Part shown: in pieces, positions 4,726 through 7,331 of the stretch | Layout of the letters: each line of letters opens with the position of its first letter | Numbering within the stretch: the stretch's first letter is position 1 | DNA from: Oscillospiraceae bacterium | Lineage (GTDB): Bacteria; Bacillota; Clostridia; Oscillospirales; Oscillospiraceae | Assembly: GCA_016296635.1 (NCBI GenBank) | Contig: JAEDIZ010000103.1 | Coordinates: 1-7,331, forward strand | Direction: 5' to 3' | Length of the DNA: 7,331 bases | Notes under the pieces: model-generated | The model's database searches: none | What the model saw: only the letters and a program-made list of their open reading frames with translations | Told to the model about the DNA's origin: nothing | Made by a program: the position numbers and the translations under genes

Positions 4726-6452
4726 GGAAACTCGGAAGATATGTCAGACCCCATGTGGGATTCATGATTTTTACCATGCTCATCAAGCTATCGGGTGCGG
4801 TAGTGGAGCTGATGATTCCGCGGTTGATGGAAACAATTCTGGACAAGATTGTTCCGACGGGCAATCTGCGCAGAATCATTCTGTACGGCGGATTGATGCT
4901 TCTGTGCGCATTTTTGTGTCTTGCCTTCAATGTGATCGCCAACCGGATGACGGCACAGTCATCCGGCAAAATCACCCGCGCGCTGCGCTATGATCTGTTT
5001 GCAAAGCTGCAGAGCCTTTCCGCAAAGCAGATGGACAGCCTGACAGTTTCCTCCGCGGAATCCCGGCTGACCAGCGATACCTACAACATCAATCAGATGC
5101 TGGCACGCGGACAGCGGCTGGGCGTGCGCGCACCGATTCTGGTGCTGGGCGGCGTCTTTATGATGCTGAGCATGGATGCGGTGCTGGCATTGGTGCTGAT
5201 CGCGCTGCTTCCGCTGGTGGGACTGATCGTGTACTTTGTAACAAAGACCAGCGTGCCGCTCTATACGAAGGAGCAGGGCGTTTTGGATCATGAGGTTCGA
5301 GTGCTGCAGGAGAACATCACGGGCGTTCGCGTCATCAAGGCGCTGAGCAAGACGGAATATGAAAAGAAACGGTTCAGCGAGGTCAATGACGAGCTGATGG
5401 CGGTGGATCAGAAGGCAAGCCTGATTTCTGCTATTACGAACCCGTCCTCGTCGCTGGTTTTGAATCTCGGCTTGACGCTGATGGTTGTTGTCGGTGCCTG
5501 CCGAGTCAATGCGGATCTATGCCAAAGTGGCATCATCATCGCGTTTTTGCAGTATTTTGTCATGATCCTCAACGCAATGCTGGGTGTCACAAAAATCTTT
5601 GTTGTCATTTCGAAGGGCGAAGCCAGCGCAAGACGCGTCGCGGAGGTACTGGCGGTGCCGCAGGATCTGACGGTTCTGCCGCAGCAGGAAGAAAAGACGG
5701 AAGAGAACAATGTAGCGCACATCGAATTCCGGAATGTGACTTTCTCCTATACGGGCATCGGTGCGAACCTTGAAAATCTCAGTTTCTCCCTGCGGCATGG
5801 CGAGAGCCTCGGTATTCTCGGTGAGACCGGCTCCGGCAAGTCAACGGTTTTGAACCTGCTGATGCGGCTATATGATCTGCAGGAGGGAAGTGTCCTCATC
5901 GACGGGCAGGATGTGCGGACGATTGAACCGGAAACTCTGCGGGAAAAATTCGGCGTGGCGTTTCAGAACGATTTCATTGCAGAGGGGACGATCGGAGAGA
6001 ATATCCGGTTTTTCCGGGAAATCAGCGATGAAGATCTGCACCGGGCTGCACGGGATGCGCAGGCGGAGGAGTTCATCGAATCAAGAGAAAAGAAGATGGA
6101 TGCAGAGGTTGCCATCCGCGGCAACAATCTTTCCGGCGGGCAGAAGCAGCGTCTGCTGATTGCGAGGGCTTTGGCATCGAAGCCGGAGATCCTGCTGCTG
6201 GACGATTCTTCCTCGGCATTGGACTATAAAACGGATGCGGATCTTCGCAGAGCGCTGCATCAGGGCTACGGTAAGACAACGACGATTCTTGTCGCGCAGC
6301 GCGTCAGCTCCATCCGCGGCTGCACAAAGATTCTTGTGCTTTCCGACGGCAAAACCATCGGATATGGCACTCATGAGCAGCTGATGGAAAACTGTGAGGA
6401 ATACCGCACGATCGCCCGGTCTCAGATGGGCGAGGGAAAGGAGCTGGCGTAA
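4722..6452 (+). CDS. ABC exporter half-transporter with a degenerate nucleotide-binding site
   Basis: This 576-residue protein is a full-length type IV (ABC-B-like) half-transporter in the cytoplasmic membrane: six membrane helices (about 11-30, 51-74, 134-152, 153-173, 243-262, 268-296) followed by an ATPase domain. ATPase motifs in order are the A-loop Tyr343, Walker A GETGSGKST (367-375), Q-loop Q415, signature LSGGQ (470-474), Walker B ILLLDD ending at D494-D495, the D-loop SALD (498-501) and the switch region VAQR with Q526. The catalytic Glu after the Walker B Asp is Asp (D495) and the switch His is Gln (Q526). Known heterodimeric exporters (LmrCD, BmrCD, TM287/288) show this kind of change in one subunit. 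The next gene encodes the presumed partner. The start at 4722 is chosen because it overlaps the regulator stop (ATGA), has GGAG at 4710-4713, and gives a normal N-terminus; earlier in-frame starts lie within marR. Likely substrates are drugs, toxins or lipids, but none can be named. Confidence 0.93.
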   Translation: MRKLGRYVRPHVGFMIFTMLIKLSGAVVELMIPRLMETILDKIVPTGNLRRIILYGGLMLLCAFLCLAFNVIANRMTAQSSGKITRALRYDLFAKLQSLSAKQMDSLTVSSAESRLTSDTYNINQMLARGQRLGVRAPILVLGGVFMMLSMDAVLALVLIALLPLVGLIVYFVTKTSVPLYTKEQGVLDHEVRVLQENITGVRVIKALSKTEYEKKRFSEVNDELMAVDQKASLISAITNPSSSLVLNLGLTLMVVVGACRVNADLCQSGIIIAFLQYFVMILNAMLGVTKIFVVISKGEASARRVAEVLAVPQDLTVLPQQEEKTEENNVAHIEFRNVTFSYTGIGANLENLSFSLRHGESLGILGETGSGKSTVLNLLMRLYDLQEGSVLIDGQDVRTIEPETLREKFGVAFQNDFIAEGTIGENIRFFREISDEDLHRAARDAQAEEFIESREKKMDAEVAIRGNNLSGGQKQRLLIARALASKPEILLLDDSSSALDYKTDADLRRALHQGYGKTTTILVAQRVSSIRGCTKILVLSDGKTIGYGTHEQLMENCEEYRTIARSQMGEGKELA

Positions 6453-6453
6453 T

Positions 6454-7331
6454 ATGGCAAGAGAAAAGCTGAATGCTGACGCCAGAATCCACACCGAGGG
6501 GTTGGAACGAACCAACGGCTTTAGCGGCGGCAAGCAGGAAAAAAAGGCAATTCTGAAAAGACTCTGGCGATATCTCGGCAGAAACCGGCTGCTTCTGGTG
6601 CTGGCGCTGCTGTTTTCGACATCCTCCAGTCTGCTGGCACTCTATGGGCCGAAGCTCTCCGGCAAGGCGATCAATGCCATTGATCTCGGTGCGGGAAAAG
6701 TCGATTTTGCAACGGTTTTTTATTGCGCAAAGCTGATGGCAGTTTGCTATATCGGCTCGTCCATTCTGACTTATGCGCTCAATGCCGTTATGATCCGGCT
6801 TTCCAAAAAGGTTGCACGGCAGATGCGGCATGATATTTTTGAAAAAATGTCCCGGCTGCCGGTCGAATTCTATGACAGACATCAGACCGGCAACATCATC
6901 AGCGTCGTGACCTATGATGTGGATACGGTCAACCAGTCCATGTCTACGGATATTCTACAGATTTTGCAGAGTGCAGTCACCGTGACGGTATCCTTTATCA
7001 TGATGCTGACCATCGCGCCGAAACTGGTTGCGATCTTTGCAATCACGGTTCCGCTGACTGCGCTGTTTACAAGGTGGCTGGCGAACCGCGTTCGCCCGCT
7101 TTTCAGAGCCAGAAGCGCCAGACTCGGCGAGCTCAACGGCTTTGTAGAGGAAATGCTGAGCGGACAGAAGACCATTCGCGCCTACGGCAGAGAAGCTGCC
7201 GTGCAGGAACGGTTTGAAGAAAAGAATAAAACTGCGGTGGCTGCCTATACTGTGGCAGAGGCCAACGGCACCTTGACCGGGCCGTCCGTCAACTGCATCA
7301 ATAATATTTCTCTGACGCTGGTGTGCGTGTT
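6454..7331 (+). CDS. second ABC exporter half-transporter (3' end beyond the window)
   Basis: The reading frame is open from ATG 6454 to the window edge (292 full codons plus two bases), so the gene is cut by the window, not broken. The visible part is the membrane domain of an ABC-B-like exporter. A hydrophilic N-terminal extension of about 40 residues precedes membrane helices near 44-64, 90-113, 167-187 and 188-208 and the start of a fifth near 283. Family-typical intracellular loops are present: LPVEFYDRHQTGNIISVVTYDVDTV (135-159) and the coupling region EEMLSGQKTIRAYGRE (232-247). AAAGGAG (6437-6443) lies 10 bases before the start, which follows the previous stop by one base. The gene order strongly implies a heterodimer with the upstream half-transporter. 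Its ATPase domain is not visible, so its catalytic residues cannot be checked here. Confidence 0.92.
   Translation, partial: MAREKLNADARIHTEGLERTNGFSGGKQEKKAILKRLWRYLGRNRLLLVLALLFSTSSSLLALYGPKLSGKAINAIDLGAGKVDFATVFYCAKLMAVCYIGSSILTYALNAVMIRLSKKVARQMRHDIFEKMSRLPVEFYDRHQTGNIISVVTYDVDTVNQSMSTDILQILQSAVTVTVSFIMMLTIAPKLVAIFAITVPLTALFTRWLANRVRPLFRARSARLGELNGFVEEMLSGQKTIRAYGREAAVQERFEEKNKTAVAAYTVAEANGTLTGPSVNCINNISLTLVCV

Overview
The window reads as ordinary chromosome of a Gram-positive Clostridia-type bacterium, most likely a gut Oscillospirales or Ruminococcaceae relative. This is inferred from the moderate GC content, the strong AAGGAGG-type ribosome binding sites, the tightly packed co-directional genes, and the presence of the Firmicutes M16 pair YfmF/YfmH. 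All convincing genes lie on the + strand. No tRNA, rRNA, CRISPR array or insertion sequence was seen.

Region 1 (about 1-3638) is a three-gene operon behind a likely extended -10 promoter at 146-174. It encodes an M16-like protein without the zinc motif (YfmF type), an M16 metallopeptidase with an intact HxxEH motif (YfmH type), and the lipoprotein-modifying enzyme Lgt. The first two genes overlap by ATGA, and the ribosome binding site of lgt overlaps the stop of yfmH, so the three are probably co-transcribed and translationally coupled.

Region 2 (3639-4293) holds one small gene for a 126-residue acidic, helical protein. It has its own promoter, a 7-bp inverted repeat between the -35 and -10 boxes, a strong ribosome binding site and strongly biased codon use. 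Three consecutive stem-loops fill most of the gap between it and the next gene.

Region 3 (4234-7331) is a MarR-family regulator followed by two ABC exporter half-transporters; the second runs off the window. A near-perfect 20-bp palindrome overlaps the -10 box of the regulator promoter and is a good candidate for an autoregulatory operator. The first half-transporter carries substitutions at two catalytic NBD positions (Asp for the Walker B Glu, Gln for the switch His). This pattern marks one subunit of heterodimeric exporters of the LmrCD/BmrCD/TM287-288 kind. The regulator probably represses the exporter until a ligand is bound.

Nothing here is clearly a new biological system. The least explained items are the small acidic protein with its promoter-embedded inverted repeat, and the physical coupling of the M16 pair to lgt.
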